Source: JBFLVQ01 sp040758525 (GTDB lineage: Bacteria; Acidobacteriota; Blastocatellia; Chloracidobacteriales; JADJPF01). From it: a stretch of 9,049 bases of DNA. The stretch is from contig JBFLVQ010000390.1 in the NCBI GenBank assembly GCA_040758525.1, positions 1 to 9,049 of the forward strand. Direction: 5' to 3'. The notes beneath the pieces are model-generated. The model had not been told where the DNA came from. It worked only from the letters and a program-made list of their open reading frames with translations, and did not search any database. This document shows positions 1 to 6,204 of this stretch, one piece after another. Within the stretch, counting starts at the first letter, position 1; every line of letters starts with the position of its first letter. The translations under genes were made by a program, and so were the position numbers.

Positions 1-229
1 ATTACCGAAGGATGCGCCGCCACTTACAGAGAGTATTGAACTACTTAAACAATCCCGCGCTACGCTATTGGAGATATTGAGCAAAACCACGGTTGATGAG
101 CTTGCTTCCATCTCTATACCACATCCTCTTAAATCGATTGGCAATATAACTGGTGTGGGATGGATCTCACTTATCGCTTATCATGAGATACGCCATATTA
201 ATCAATTACAGGAACTACGTTCCCAATAG
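1..229 (+). CDS. DinB-like family protein, 3' fragment
   Basis: The reading frame is open from position 2 and ends at TAG 227-229, so only the last 75 residues are present and the start lies left of the window. The C-terminal stretch WISLIAYHEIRHINQLQEL matches the last helix of DinB-like four-helix-bundle proteins, where a His near the end of the protein (here in the H-E-I-R-H pattern) helps bind a divalent metal. Members of this superfamily include damage-inducible proteins and thiol-dependent transferases, and the fragment does not show which applies. It converges on the minus-strand acetyltransferase with only 15 bp between the stop codons and no visible terminator. The family call rests on this one motif, so it is moderate. 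Confidence 0.6.
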   Translation, partial: LPKDAPPLTESIELLKQSRATLLEILSKTTVDELASISIPHPLKSIGNITGVGWISLIAYHEIRHINQLQELRSQ

Positions 230-244
230 CATATTTGTAGCATA

Positions 245-796
245 TCAACGCTGGGTTAATTGATAATAGGAGTCGTCCGGCTGAAAGTCTTTGCGTTGTA
301 GCGCATAATATATTGTGTCCAAACCTCCTGCCATAATGCGCTTCTCAAACTGTAGGCCGGCCTTCTCCATTACACGAAACGAGGCTGTGTTGGGAGCATC
401 TGCACTTGCTTTTACCAGGTCTAGGCCGATCTGCTCAAACCCATATCTAATCATCGCACGGGTCGCTTCGGTGGCTAGTCCCCTACCCCAATAGGCAGGA
501 CTAATACCATAAAGGAGCTCTAACTCAGGTGGCTCGTGAAAGTGTCGATAACCACAAAAACCTATCATTGCTTCTATACCACGCTGAGCCACTGACCATA
601 ACCCTGTACCATCCTCAGTAAAACGGGCCATACTAGCAGCAATCTCCTCTGCTACAAAGTCGCGTGCAATGATCTTACCATCGAAAATGTAACGACGTAT
701 CTCTACATCAATCCACAGTTGATGTATTGCATCTAGATCGCTCTCAGCAAAAGGGCGCAACTCTAAATGTGTTGTGTAAATCATTAAATTAACCAT
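245..796 (-). CDS. GNAT family N-acetyltransferase (RimJ/RimL-like)
   Basis: This is a 183-residue protein of normal length for the RimJ/RimL-type GNAT class, which moves an acetyl group from acetyl-CoA to an amine on a protein end or a small molecule. The N-terminal T-x-L-x-L-R-P-F segment (about residues 9-16), the central beta strands and the acetyl-CoA pyrophosphate loop Y-W-G-R-G-L-A (102-108) are all present. The C-terminal N-x-A-S-x-x-V-M-E-K-A-G-L segment is also typical, with Asn and the N-x-x-S helix near the cofactor. The substrate cannot be read from sequence. The start may be Met1 (796) or Met5 (784); the family pattern fits Met5 slightly better, and neither has a clear Shine-Dalgarno. 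It is a lone minus-strand gene between plus-strand genes. Confidence 0.88.
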   Translation of the reverse strand: MVNLMIYTTHLELRPFAESDLDAIHQLWIDVEIRRYIFDGKIIARDFVAEEIAASMARFTEDGTGLWSVAQRGIEAMIGFCGYRHFHEPPELELLYGISPAYWGRGLATEATRAMIRYGFEQIGLDLVKASADAPNTASFRVMEKAGLQFEKRIMAGGLDTIYYALQRKDFQPDDSYYQLTQR

Positions 797-862
797 AGTG
801 GCATTCTACATCAAAGCCTATATTGACAAGCAAACAGTATTGACCTGCTATTTAAAGAACCA

Positions 863-891
863 TTGCTATTTCGCCTATTTTTTGCTATGCT
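863..891 (+). promoter_or_regulatory. Candidate sigma-70 promoter, extended -10
   Basis: TTGCTA at 863-868 and TATGCT at 886-891 are separated by 17 bp, and TG sits at 883-884 to form an extended -10. A transcript from here would carry a leader of about 160 nt before the methyltransferase-like gene. It competes with the closer candidate at 984-1012. The call rests on sequence match only. Confidence 0.35.
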
Positions 892-983
892 GTTTTTGCT
901 GGTAACCGGCGAGAACAATTGGCTGATAAATGTTTAAAAGCGAAGTTACTACTAAATAATGTGCCCTCGCTGGATCTTTACCC

Positions 984-1012
984 TTGACTTAGGGGCGCTA
1001 GATCTATAGATT
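984..1012 (+). promoter_or_regulatory. Candidate sigma-70 promoter for the methyltransferase-like gene
   Basis: TTGACT (984-989) and TAGATT (1007-1012) are spaced by 17 bp, giving a start near 1019 and a leader of about 40 nt. Two overlapping perfect palindromes, TAGATCTA (999-1006) and ATCTATAGAT (1002-1011), lie across the spacer and -10 box and could be an operator. Confidence 0.45.
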
Positions 1013-1057
1013 GGTGATCAGAGTTTTTATTCCCCAATTTCTAGTGAGCTGAAGGCT

Positions 1058-1765
1058 ATGGTCTCTACTGCGATCACTGTTCCTTATCCTAGTACCAGAA
1101 TATCGGAAGGACATGCCCGCACGCCCTACTGGTCAATAATGCATGGTGAGTTCCCCTGGTGTTTGGATGATTCTGAACAAGCTGGCACGCCTAGTGAGCT
1201 AATAGGTGGTTTTGATCTAATCGTAGCTGTACCACCACCTTTGATGCATTCTACGGGTGCGCGCATGCGCACGCCGCTAGATCGTTGTCGGCCAGATACA
1301 AGCTGGTTGCCATATGCTGAGCTTTTCTTGCGTATGCATGGTTCGCTATTTGTTTTTGCTCCATTAGAGGCAATCGGGGCTTATGTAAACGCAATCACAG
1401 AGGTAGGATTAGACTACCATACCACTTATCTTTGGAATGGTGGTACGGATGAGGCAGTAGCAGCGCTCATCTGGGCAGCTAAAGATACGCCTCTTGGTGG
1501 ACCGTTGCCAAACGTCAATGGCTTGCTCAATATATCTACTAGCACCACACGACTTGCCGAAGAGCGCGAGGAATGGTTATACGAACTGCTGGTAGAAAAT
1601 TTCACACAACCTGAGATGACCGTGCTTGAGCCATTTATGGCAGGTAGCCGGTTGCTCTCTGTCTGTCAAAAACGGCAGCGCTACTGTTTGGCAGTAGCAC
1701 GTAAGCGCAGCCATATTAAACAGGCTGAACAGTTGCTGCTAGGCGGCCTTAAACAGACGGCCTGA
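1058..1765 (+). CDS. Degenerate amino-DNA methyltransferase-like protein
   Basis: The 235-residue product follows the order of permuted N4/N6 amino-methyltransferases. A strand ending in the catalytic loop lies near the N terminus (F-D-L-I-V-A-V-P-P-P, 52-61). The G-S-L-F-V-F strand (95-100) and a T-T-Y-L-W-N segment follow, then a late SAM-binding strand V-L-E-P-F-M-A-G-S (189-197) and a terminal helix. The catalytic D-P-P-Y/W is V-P-P-P, losing both the acid and the aromatic residue. The usual F-x-G-x-G is F-M-A-G-S, and the H-P-T-E-K-P-like stretch is absent. I infer a non-catalytic relative that may still bind SAM or DNA. No restriction enzyme lies nearby. ATG 1058 has GAAGG only 2 nt upstream, so the start is not firm; a later Met (residue 28) is possible. 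Confidence 0.65.
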   Translation: MVSTAITVPYPSTRISEGHARTPYWSIMHGEFPWCLDDSEQAGTPSELIGGFDLIVAVPPPLMHSTGARMRTPLDRCRPDTSWLPYAELFLRMHGSLFVFAPLEAIGAYVNAITEVGLDYHTTYLWNGGTDEAVAALIWAAKDTPLGGPLPNVNGLLNISTSTTRLAEEREEWLYELLVENFTQPEMTVLEPFMAGSRLLSVCQKRQRYCLAVARKRSHIKQAEQLLLGGLKQTA

Positions 1766-1780
1766 ATAATAATTGAGATT

Positions 1781-1801
1781 AACCTTAACAATGATAAGGT
1801 T
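1781..1801 (+). repeat. 7-bp perfect inverted repeat
   Basis: AACCTTA (1781-1787) pairs with TAAGGTT (1795-1801) across a 7-nt loop, 15 nt after the methyltransferase-like stop codon. The stem is AT-rich and is not followed by a T run, so it is not a convincing terminator. It could be a 3'-end hairpin or a protein site. Confidence 0.4.
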
Positions 1802-1902
1802 GTAGGTAAAATCCCCTTAGATCGTTCTGATCTGTAAGTACTACACTCCGCTGCTTTTTCATAACCTACCCGAGAAATTATCAGGCAATGGTTAAACCCT
1901 GC

Positions 1903-1931
1903 TTGCACGTCTGGCAAACCAAGAAGATAAT
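1903..1931 (+). promoter_or_regulatory. Candidate sigma-70 promoter for DUF547-glycosyltransferase pair
   Basis: TTGCAC (1903-1908) and GATAAT (1926-1931) are separated by 17 bp, with a strong -10 and a weak -35. The predicted start near 1938 gives a leader of about 55 nt to the ATG at 1993. Confidence 0.5.
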
Positions 1932-1982
1932 TAGTTATTGCACAATTAATAGGTAGCAGCCGAATTGAGAAAAAAGTCATTT

Positions 1983-1988
1983 GGAGAG
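1983..1988 (+). promoter_or_regulatory. Ribosome binding site fixing the DUF547 start
   Basis: GGAGAG lies 4 nt before ATG 1993. A longer frame beginning at TTG 1981 would place this purine-rich site inside the gene, so 1993 is preferred. The residues after 1993 also form a proper signal peptide. Confidence 0.7.
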
Positions 1989-1992
1989 AGCT

Positions 1993-2823
1993 ATGTGTGC
2001 ACGTACTGGTTTAGCGCGTCTACTGAGTCTTATATTTATCATTCTTGTGGCAGCACTACCTGTTCAGGCGGGTAGTGAGAAGTTTGATCATAGCCTGTTT
2101 GATCATGTTTTGCGGCAGTTTGTCGATGCACGAGGTTATGTCAATTACACTGCTCTTAAGGCGCAACGTGGCGAACTGGATGCTTACATAGAGATGCTTG
2201 CACGCACAAGTCCAACTAATGTTCCAACTCTCTTTCCTGACCGTGCCGCGCGTCTTGCCTATTGGATCAATGCTTATAATGCTTTTGTATTACGTGGTGT
2301 GATCGATAATTATCCTACCGACAGCGTACGTGATATCTATGCCCTCTATGGTTTCTTCTGGCGGCTTAAATTCGTTACTGGTGGTGAGAAGATCAGTCTA
2401 CGCAAGCTGGAGAATGAGATCATACGCAAACAATTTTCTGAACCACGTATACATTTTGCTATTGTGTGCGCCTCTGAAGGCTGTCCAAGACTTGCTAATG
2501 AGGCTTACTTTCCTGAACGGCTTGAAGAGCAGTTGCAGGCACAAGCACACAAATTCATCAACGAAGAGCGTAATGTACGGATCGATGAGCAGCAGAATCG
2601 GCTCTATCTCTCAAAGATCTTTGACTGGTTTGAAAATGATTTTCTACACGTATTACCGGGTAAGGAGAGAGAGCGAAAGATCACTGACTATTTGAAACGC
2701 TATCTCTCACCAACACGACAACAGGCGCTAGCACGATTATCTACATTACGTATTGAGTATATAGATTATGACTGGCGCATTAACGATCAGGCACGTAAGG
2801 ATGTTGTTGCCGCAAGCAGATAA
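1993..2823 (+). CDS. Exported DUF547 domain protein
   Basis: The 276-residue protein begins with a Sec signal peptide: Met-Cys-Ala-Arg, then a hydrophobic core, then a likely cut after V-Q-A around residues 24-26. The rest is a full-length DUF547 domain. Its marks are A-Y-W-I-N-A-Y-N-A-F, followed by a G-V-I-D-N-Y-P segment, then H-F-A-I-V-C-A-S-E-G-C-P and Y-L-S-K-I-F-D-W-F. The two Cys and the conserved His suggest a catalytic or metal-linked pocket, but the family has no settled biochemical role that I can name. The location should be periplasmic. It is followed after 12 bp by a glycosyltransferase, so the two are probably co-transcribed. DUF547 genes are known to sit with rSAM/selenodomain-associated transferases in many bacteria. 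Confidence 0.88.
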   Translation: MCARTGLARLLSLIFIILVAALPVQAGSEKFDHSLFDHVLRQFVDARGYVNYTALKAQRGELDAYIEMLARTSPTNVPTLFPDRAARLAYWINAYNAFVLRGVIDNYPTDSVRDIYALYGFFWRLKFVTGGEKISLRKLENEIIRKQFSEPRIHFAIVCASEGCPRLANEAYFPERLEEQLQAQAHKFINEERNVRIDEQQNRLYLSKIFDWFENDFLHVLPGKERERKITDYLKRYLSPTRQQALARLSTLRIEYIDYDWRINDQARKDVVAASR

Positions 2824-2835
2824 GTAAGGATTAAT

Positions 2836-3516
2836 ATGCTTTCAATTGTAATACCGGTCTTCAATGAGGAGAACTCTCTAGGCCAATGTCTTGATACAAT
2901 TCTTACACAGCCGGGTGATTATGAGATCATTATTGTTGATGGCGGCAGCAATGATAACACATTAGCGGTAGCACAGGCACGCACAGGTGTACGTATACTC
3001 ACAGCAATCAAAGGACGTGGTAGTCAGATGAATGCTGGAGCACAAGCAGCACGTGGTGATTGGTTACTCTTTCTGCATGCTGATACTCTCATTGAGAAGA
3101 ATACCATTGCAACGCTAACGCAGTTAATGGCAAAGGCTAGTTTTGAAGTAGGCTGTTTCTGGCACCGCTTTGATAGCCGTCATCCTTGGCTACGTATTGT
3201 GTCGTTGATTCATAATCTACGTTTTCGCTTTACCCATATAATCTATGGCGATCAAGGTCTACTTATCCGACGTGAGTTGTTTACACGACTGAATGGTTTC
3301 AAAGAATCGATTGTTATGGAGGATATTGAATTTAGTGAACGACTACGGCAGGTGTCCCGTCCTATCTGTCTACCCCTCTCGGTTATCACCAGCGCACGTA
3401 AGTTTCGCGCCATTGGCATCTATCGCGCCACCCTAAAGGTACTAGCGCTAATGCATGCCTATGGACGACATCGTAAGGACACACATCGAGATCTCTTCTT
3501 TTCTGATATACGTTGA
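2836..3516 (+). CDS. Family 2 glycosyltransferase, rSAM/selenodomain-associated type (TIGR04283-like)
   Basis: The 226-residue protein is a compact GT-A glycosyltransferase. The nucleotide-sugar fold opens with S-I-V-I-P-V-F-N-E-E (3-12), then I-I-V-D-G-G-S (32-38). K-G-R-G-S-Q-M-N-A-G (59-68) and L-F-L-H-A-D-T (78-84, with Asp83 as the metal ligand) follow, and later G-D-Q-G and M-E-D-I-E-F. The R-G-x-Q-M-N-x-G plus L-H-A-D-T combination is the hallmark of the transferase 2 subfamily that travels with radical-SAM/selenodomain genes. The length suits a cytosolic or membrane-edge enzyme with no transmembrane helix. TAAGGA (2825-2830) is its ribosome site, overlapping the spacer after the DUF547 stop. 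The sugar and acceptor are unknown. It ends 15 bp from a convergent minus-strand gene. Confidence 0.85.
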   Translation: MLSIVIPVFNEENSLGQCLDTILTQPGDYEIIIVDGGSNDNTLAVAQARTGVRILTAIKGRGSQMNAGAQAARGDWLLFLHADTLIEKNTIATLTQLMAKASFEVGCFWHRFDSRHPWLRIVSLIHNLRFRFTHIIYGDQGLLIRRELFTRLNGFKESIVMEDIEFSERLRQVSRPICLPLSVITSARKFRAIGIYRATLKVLALMHAYGRHRKDTHRDLFFSDIR

Positions 3517-3531
3517 TTACTGTTCTAACCA

Positions 3532-3951
3532 CTAACTCAGATAAGGCTCCGTAATACGGTTAGTGGCATCTAGAGTAGCTTTCACGACTGCTTCTACGAT
3601 ATCACCGGTAATACGACAAGAGCCTGGCATAACAATATCAGACTTTCCGTCATATGTGCTTATTACCACTACCACTACGCCTTCGCCAAGTCCTTCAAAT
3701 ATCTCATTAGCATTGATACCCTTGAGTTCAAAACTGATCGGCTTGATCAATGCTAATGTGATAGCATCAAGCGTTGCCTGTACTGCTAGAGTAAGCTTGG
3801 CATCTAAATCAATTAAATCAATATTACCAGTACGCTCACCATAATAAGTTTTATCTCTATTGGCAAGCGTCACTCTTATGCGGCATTGGCTCTCTGTCTC
3901 GACAATTTCGTCGATCTGTTTGATCTGCAGGCGTTGCGTGATATTTTCCAT
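3532..3951 (-). CDS. Small alpha/beta protein with internal duplication, function unknown
   Basis: I do not recognise a named family with certainty. The 139-residue protein has no signal peptide or transmembrane helix and appears built of two similar halves. Each ends in a helix with A-V-x-x-A-T-L-D-A (about 56-65 and 121-130), and each is preceded by beta strands; the second half includes the very hydrophobic G-V-V-V-V-V-I-S. This suggests a symmetric beta-alpha fold, perhaps a ligand-binding or dimerisation module. Ribosome site AAGGA lies 7 nt before ATG 3951, and the promoter at 3981-4009 fits well. The gene is single and divergent from the sugar cassette, convergent on the glycosyltransferase. 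Function should not be assigned from position alone. Confidence 0.72.
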   Translation of the reverse strand: MENITQRLQIKQIDEIVETESQCRIRVTLANRDKTYYGERTGNIDLIDLDAKLTLAVQATLDAITLALIKPISFELKGINANEIFEGLGEGVVVVVISTYDGKSDIVMPGSCRITGDIVEAVVKATLDATNRITEPYLS

Positions 3952-3980
3952 AAGTTATCCTTCTAGGGATGGGCCAGTCA

Positions 3981-4009
3981 ATTATGGCTTCCACACTGTA
4001 GGTAGTCAA
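3981..4009 (-). promoter_or_regulatory. Strong candidate sigma-70 promoter for the 3532-3951 gene
   Basis: Read on the minus strand, TTGACT (4009-4004) and CATAAT (3986-3981) are exactly 17 bp apart. Each box matches five of six consensus bases. The start would fall near 3974, leaving a leader of about 22 nt before ATG 3951. This is the best promoter match in the window. Confidence 0.62.
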
Positions 4010-4034
4010 GCTGAACACTGTTAGGCTGCCGCCC

Positions 4035-4063
4035 TTGTCAGCAGGCGCTGAATTGGATACCAT
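4035..4063 (+). promoter_or_regulatory. Candidate promoter for the sugar cassette
   Basis: TTGTCA (4035-4040) and TACCAT (4058-4063) are spaced by 17 bp. An alternative pair, TTGGAT (4053-4058) and TATCTA (4077-4082, 18-bp spacer), would start transcription almost at the ATG 4091. Both are weak; one of them, or an unseen site, should drive the plus-strand run. Confidence 0.33.
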
Positions 4064-4090
4064 TTCCACCTTCAAGTATCTATTAGACCA

Positions 4091-4795
4091 ATGCGGATTG
4101 TTATCTTACAACCAGGCTATCTTCCTTGGCTGGGCTTTTTCGACCAGTTGTATCGCTGCGATCGCTTTGTTATCTATGATGATGTGCAGTATACACGGCG
4201 AGATTGGCGCAGTCGCAACCGTATCAAGACGCCGGCAGGCGCGCATTGGCTTACTGTACCAGTGATAAATCGTGGTCGCTATCAACAGTTGATCAACAAA
4301 GCAGAGATAGATTATAGCCAGGATTGGGTACACAAGCATCTAGGTTCATTGAAAGCTAATTATATACATGCGCCCTTCTTCCAACACTATTATGCTGGCC
4401 TAGTGGCAAGTCTAGCAGCACGACCAGAACGCTTACTTGATCTCAATATCGCGCTGATCAAGACTTGTGCTGACTGGCTTGGTATCAATACGCCACTTAT
4501 ATTGGCCTCAGAATTACAGGTAGAAGGAAGCAGTAGTCTACGATTGCTAAATATCTGTCAGCGGCTGGGAGCAGGCAATTATCTAACTGGAGATGCGGCG
4601 CGTGATTACTTAGATGAGAAACTCTTTACCAGCGCGGGTGTTAATATTGAATATCATGGCTACCAGCATCCCTACTATCGACAGTTGCATGGTTCGTTTA
4701 TACCATACTTATCGATAATCGACTTGCTGTTTAATCATGGGCCAGAAAGTCTCGCCATACTAACCGGCGAAAAGAGAGTGGAAAGCGAGGAATAA
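4091..4795 (+). CDS. WbqC-like family protein
   Basis: The 234-residue protein matches the WbqC-like family closely. The start M-R-I-V-I-L-Q-P-G-Y-L-P-W-L-G (1-15) is the family signature, followed by C-D-R-F-V-I-Y-D-D-V-Q-Y (23-34) and the W-R-S-R-N-R-I-K-T segment (39-47). Later come D-W-V-x-K-H-L and the C-terminal D-L-L-F-N-H-G. Length is normal and there is no membrane helix, so it should be cytosolic. WbqC-like genes are common in O-antigen and other surface-glycan loci, but the biochemical reaction is not established to my knowledge. The ATG has no visible Shine-Dalgarno. It begins the sugar cassette, and its stop is 4 bp before the dehydratase start, so coupling is likely. Confidence 0.85.
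   Translation: MRIVILQPGYLPWLGFFDQLYRCDRFVIYDDVQYTRRDWRSRNRIKTPAGAHWLTVPVINRGRYQQLINKAEIDYSQDWVHKHLGSLKANYIHAPFFQHYYAGLVASLAARPERLLDLNIALIKTCADWLGINTPLILASELQVEGSSSLRLLNICQRLGAGNYLTGDAARDYLDEKLFTSAGVNIEYHGYQHPYYRQLHGSFIPYLSIIDLLFNHGPESLAILTGEKRVESEE
4787..4792 (+). promoter_or_regulatory. Ribosome binding site for a TTG start
   Basis: GAGGAA lies 7 nt before TTG 4800, inside the last codons of the WbqC-like gene. The dehydratase frame has no ATG near this point, and the Rossmann motif begins at once after the TTG, so this site decides the start. Confidence 0.7.
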
Positions 4796-4799
4796 GCCT

Positions 4800-5825
4800 T
4801 TGAAGACAATCCTTATCACAGGCGGCGCCGGATTCATCGGCAGCAATTTTGTGCGCCACCTCTTCTACAAATACCCTGACTACCGGCTTTTGGTGCTAGA
4901 TCTGCTCACCTATGCAGGTAATCCTGAAAATCTTCCCGATGAGATCAAAGAGAGTAACCGTTTCGAATTCTGGTATGGTAATGTAAATAACGGTGGACTG
5001 GTCGATATGTTGGTAGCGAAGTCGGATGCGGTGGTACACTTCGCGGCTGAATCGCATGTAGCACGCTCGATCTTTGATGATCGAATCTTTTTCGAAACCG
5101 ATGTATTAGGCACACAGACAGTAGCTAGCACTGTGTTAGAGCACTCGCGGGTAGAGCGATTTATTCATATCTCTACTTCAGAGGTCTATGGCACTGCAAT
5201 CACCGCACCTATGACCGAAGAGCATCCACTCAATCCTATGACACCCTATGCAAGTGCTAAAGCGGGTGCTGATCGGCTAGTCTATTCCTATTGGGCAACC
5301 TATGATCTACCTGCAGTAATCGTACGGCCCTTCAACCAGTATGGCCCTTATCAACACTTAGAGAAAGTGATCCCGCGTTTTATTACTAGCGCACTGCTTG
5401 ATACTCCACTCACTGTCCATGGCGATGGCTCAAGTCGTCGTGATTGGACCTATGTAAGCGATACCTGCGAGGCAATCGATAGGGTTTTGCATGCAAAGCT
5501 CGACACTGTTAAAGGAAAGGTGATAAACATCGGCTCGGGTTGTGATCTAGATGTGCTTGCCATTGCCAAAAAGATTTTGAATCTGATGGACAAACCAGCC
5601 TCGCTGATTCAGTTTATTGGTGAGCGGCCTGGTCAGGTACAGCATCACATTGCCTCAACAGTTTGCGCTGAGCAGCTACTGGAATGGCGTGCTACTACTA
5701 ACTTTGAAGCTGGTCTGACCAAAACTATCGAATGGTATAGAAAAAATCTTGATTGGTGGAAGAAATTGCTCTGGATGAAGCATGTACCAATTAAGACACG
5801 TACCGGTAAAGTGGAGTACTATTGA
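4800..5825 (+). CDS. NAD-dependent nucleotide-sugar 4,6-dehydratase (extended SDR, RmlB-like)
   Basis: The 341-residue enzyme is an extended short-chain dehydrogenase of the usual length. NAD-binding T-G-G-A-G-F-I-G lies at residues 7-14, with acidic D-L-L-T-Y-A-G-N after beta-2. The active site shows Thr126, Glu128 and the Tyr150-x3-Lys154 pair, and R-P-F-N-Q-Y-G-P-Y marks the sugar-binding half. It most resembles dTDP-glucose 4,6-dehydratases, which make a 4-keto-6-deoxy sugar. However, the usual T-D-E-V-Y-G is T-S-E-V-Y-G, as in GDP-mannose and legionaminic-type dehydratases, so the nucleotide and sugar are uncertain. A C-terminal tail rich in Trp and Lys extends past the normal end. It is expressed from a TTG codon and is probably co-translated with WbqC. 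Confidence 0.85.
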   Translation: MKTILITGGAGFIGSNFVRHLFYKYPDYRLLVLDLLTYAGNPENLPDEIKESNRFEFWYGNVNNGGLVDMLVAKSDAVVHFAAESHVARSIFDDRIFFETDVLGTQTVASTVLEHSRVERFIHISTSEVYGTAITAPMTEEHPLNPMTPYASAKAGADRLVYSYWATYDLPAVIVRPFNQYGPYQHLEKVIPRFITSALLDTPLTVHGDGSSRRDWTYVSDTCEAIDRVLHAKLDTVKGKVINIGSGCDLDVLAIAKKILNLMDKPASLIQFIGERPGQVQHHIASTVCAEQLLEWRATTNFEAGLTKTIEWYRKNLDWWKKLLWMKHVPIKTRTGKVEYY

Positions 5826-5826
5826 T

Positions 5827-6204
5827 ATGGAATCGCGTGCCCTGGCCTACATATGTATTTTTATCACGGTACTGTGTACGGCAGTTGGGCAACTAATGCT
5901 TAAGCATGCCACTAACAACCTTGGTCAGATGCCTGCCAATCTATATGATGGTGCGATCTTCCTCTTTAAGGCGCTGCTTAACATCTATGTGATCGCCGGC
6001 TTTGCGCTTGCGTTTATTGCTTCGCTGGCTTGGATTGCCGCCGTCTCTAAACTGGAATTGAGCTTTGCCTATCCATTCACGAGCTTAGGCTTTGTAGCGG
6101 TAATGCTGTTTTCTGCGCTCTTTCTAAATGAACCGATCACACCAACACGCTTTATAGGTGTCATTACCATCTGCCTGGGCGTATATCTAATTTCGAGGAG
6201 CTGA
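5827..6204 (+). CDS. Four-helix SMR/EamA-type carrier, ArnE/ArnF-like
   Basis: The 125-residue protein has four transmembrane helices (about 5-24, 53-73, 79-99 and 107-123), the size of one SMR subunit. It carries family marks G-Q-L-M-L-K at the end of helix 1, then L-S-x-A-Y-P and L-N-E-P-I. Helix 1 contains no Glu or Asp, unlike multidrug SMR pumps such as EmrE with an essential Glu. That places it with the ArnE/ArnF group, which flips aminoarabinose carried on undecaprenyl phosphate. I infer a lipid-linked sugar flippase. ATG 5827 is preferred to a longer frame from 5782, because GGAG (5813-5816) lies upstream of it and the longer version would overlap the dehydratase. It overlaps the aminotransferase start by 1 nt. 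Confidence 0.8.
   Translation: MESRALAYICIFITVLCTAVGQLMLKHATNNLGQMPANLYDGAIFLFKALLNIYVIAGFALAFIASLAWIAAVSKLELSFAYPFTSLGFVAVMLFSALFLNEPITPTRFIGVITICLGVYLISRS

Larger units (their letters stand above)
797..1057. other. Intergenic region with promoter-like elements
   Basis: This 261-bp gap separates the divergent acetyltransferase and methyltransferase-like genes. I see two plus-strand promoter candidates (863-891 and 984-1012), a TTGACA-like box at 823-828, and a palindrome-rich patch at 999-1011. There is no credible ORF beyond a 16-codon run from 887 that starts inside a -10 box, and no tRNA-like fold. On the minus strand a weak pair, TTGTCA and TAGAAT with a short 15-bp spacer (about 807-828), could serve the acetyltransferase. 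Confidence 0.5.
1766..1980. other. Intergenic spacer with small inverted repeats
   Basis: The spacer before the DUF547 gene holds a 7-bp perfect hairpin (1781-1801) and a possible outer stem, GTAGGT 1802-1807 with ACCTAC 1864-1869. That stem encloses AGATC/GATCT (1819-1823 with 1829-1833). A promoter candidate follows at 1903-1931. No protein-coding frame here looks real, and I cannot match the fold to a known riboswitch. Confidence 0.4.

Noticed and set aside
797..1057. Possible tRNA, 6S-like or other RNA gene in the promoter region
   Set aside because: No cloverleaf, TPsiC arm or long closing stem could be found by eye, so I kept only promoter candidates.
1681..1980. 99-residue minus-strand frame overlapping the methyltransferase-like gene
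   Set aside because: It starts with no ribosome site, has a Leu/Ile/Arg-rich shadow composition, and covers the end of a real gene and its spacer.
2330..2695. 121-residue plus-strand frame inside the DUF547 gene
   Set aside because: It lies wholly within a well-matched DUF547 frame and its translation shows no family motif.
4035..4339. Short frames on both strands across the WbqC start
   Set aside because: They overlap the conserved WbqC N terminus and show no ribosome site or domain of their own.
5782..5826. Longer start for the SMR carrier
   Set aside because: It overlaps the dehydratase and adds a polar segment before helix 1; ATG 5827 is better placed after GGAG.
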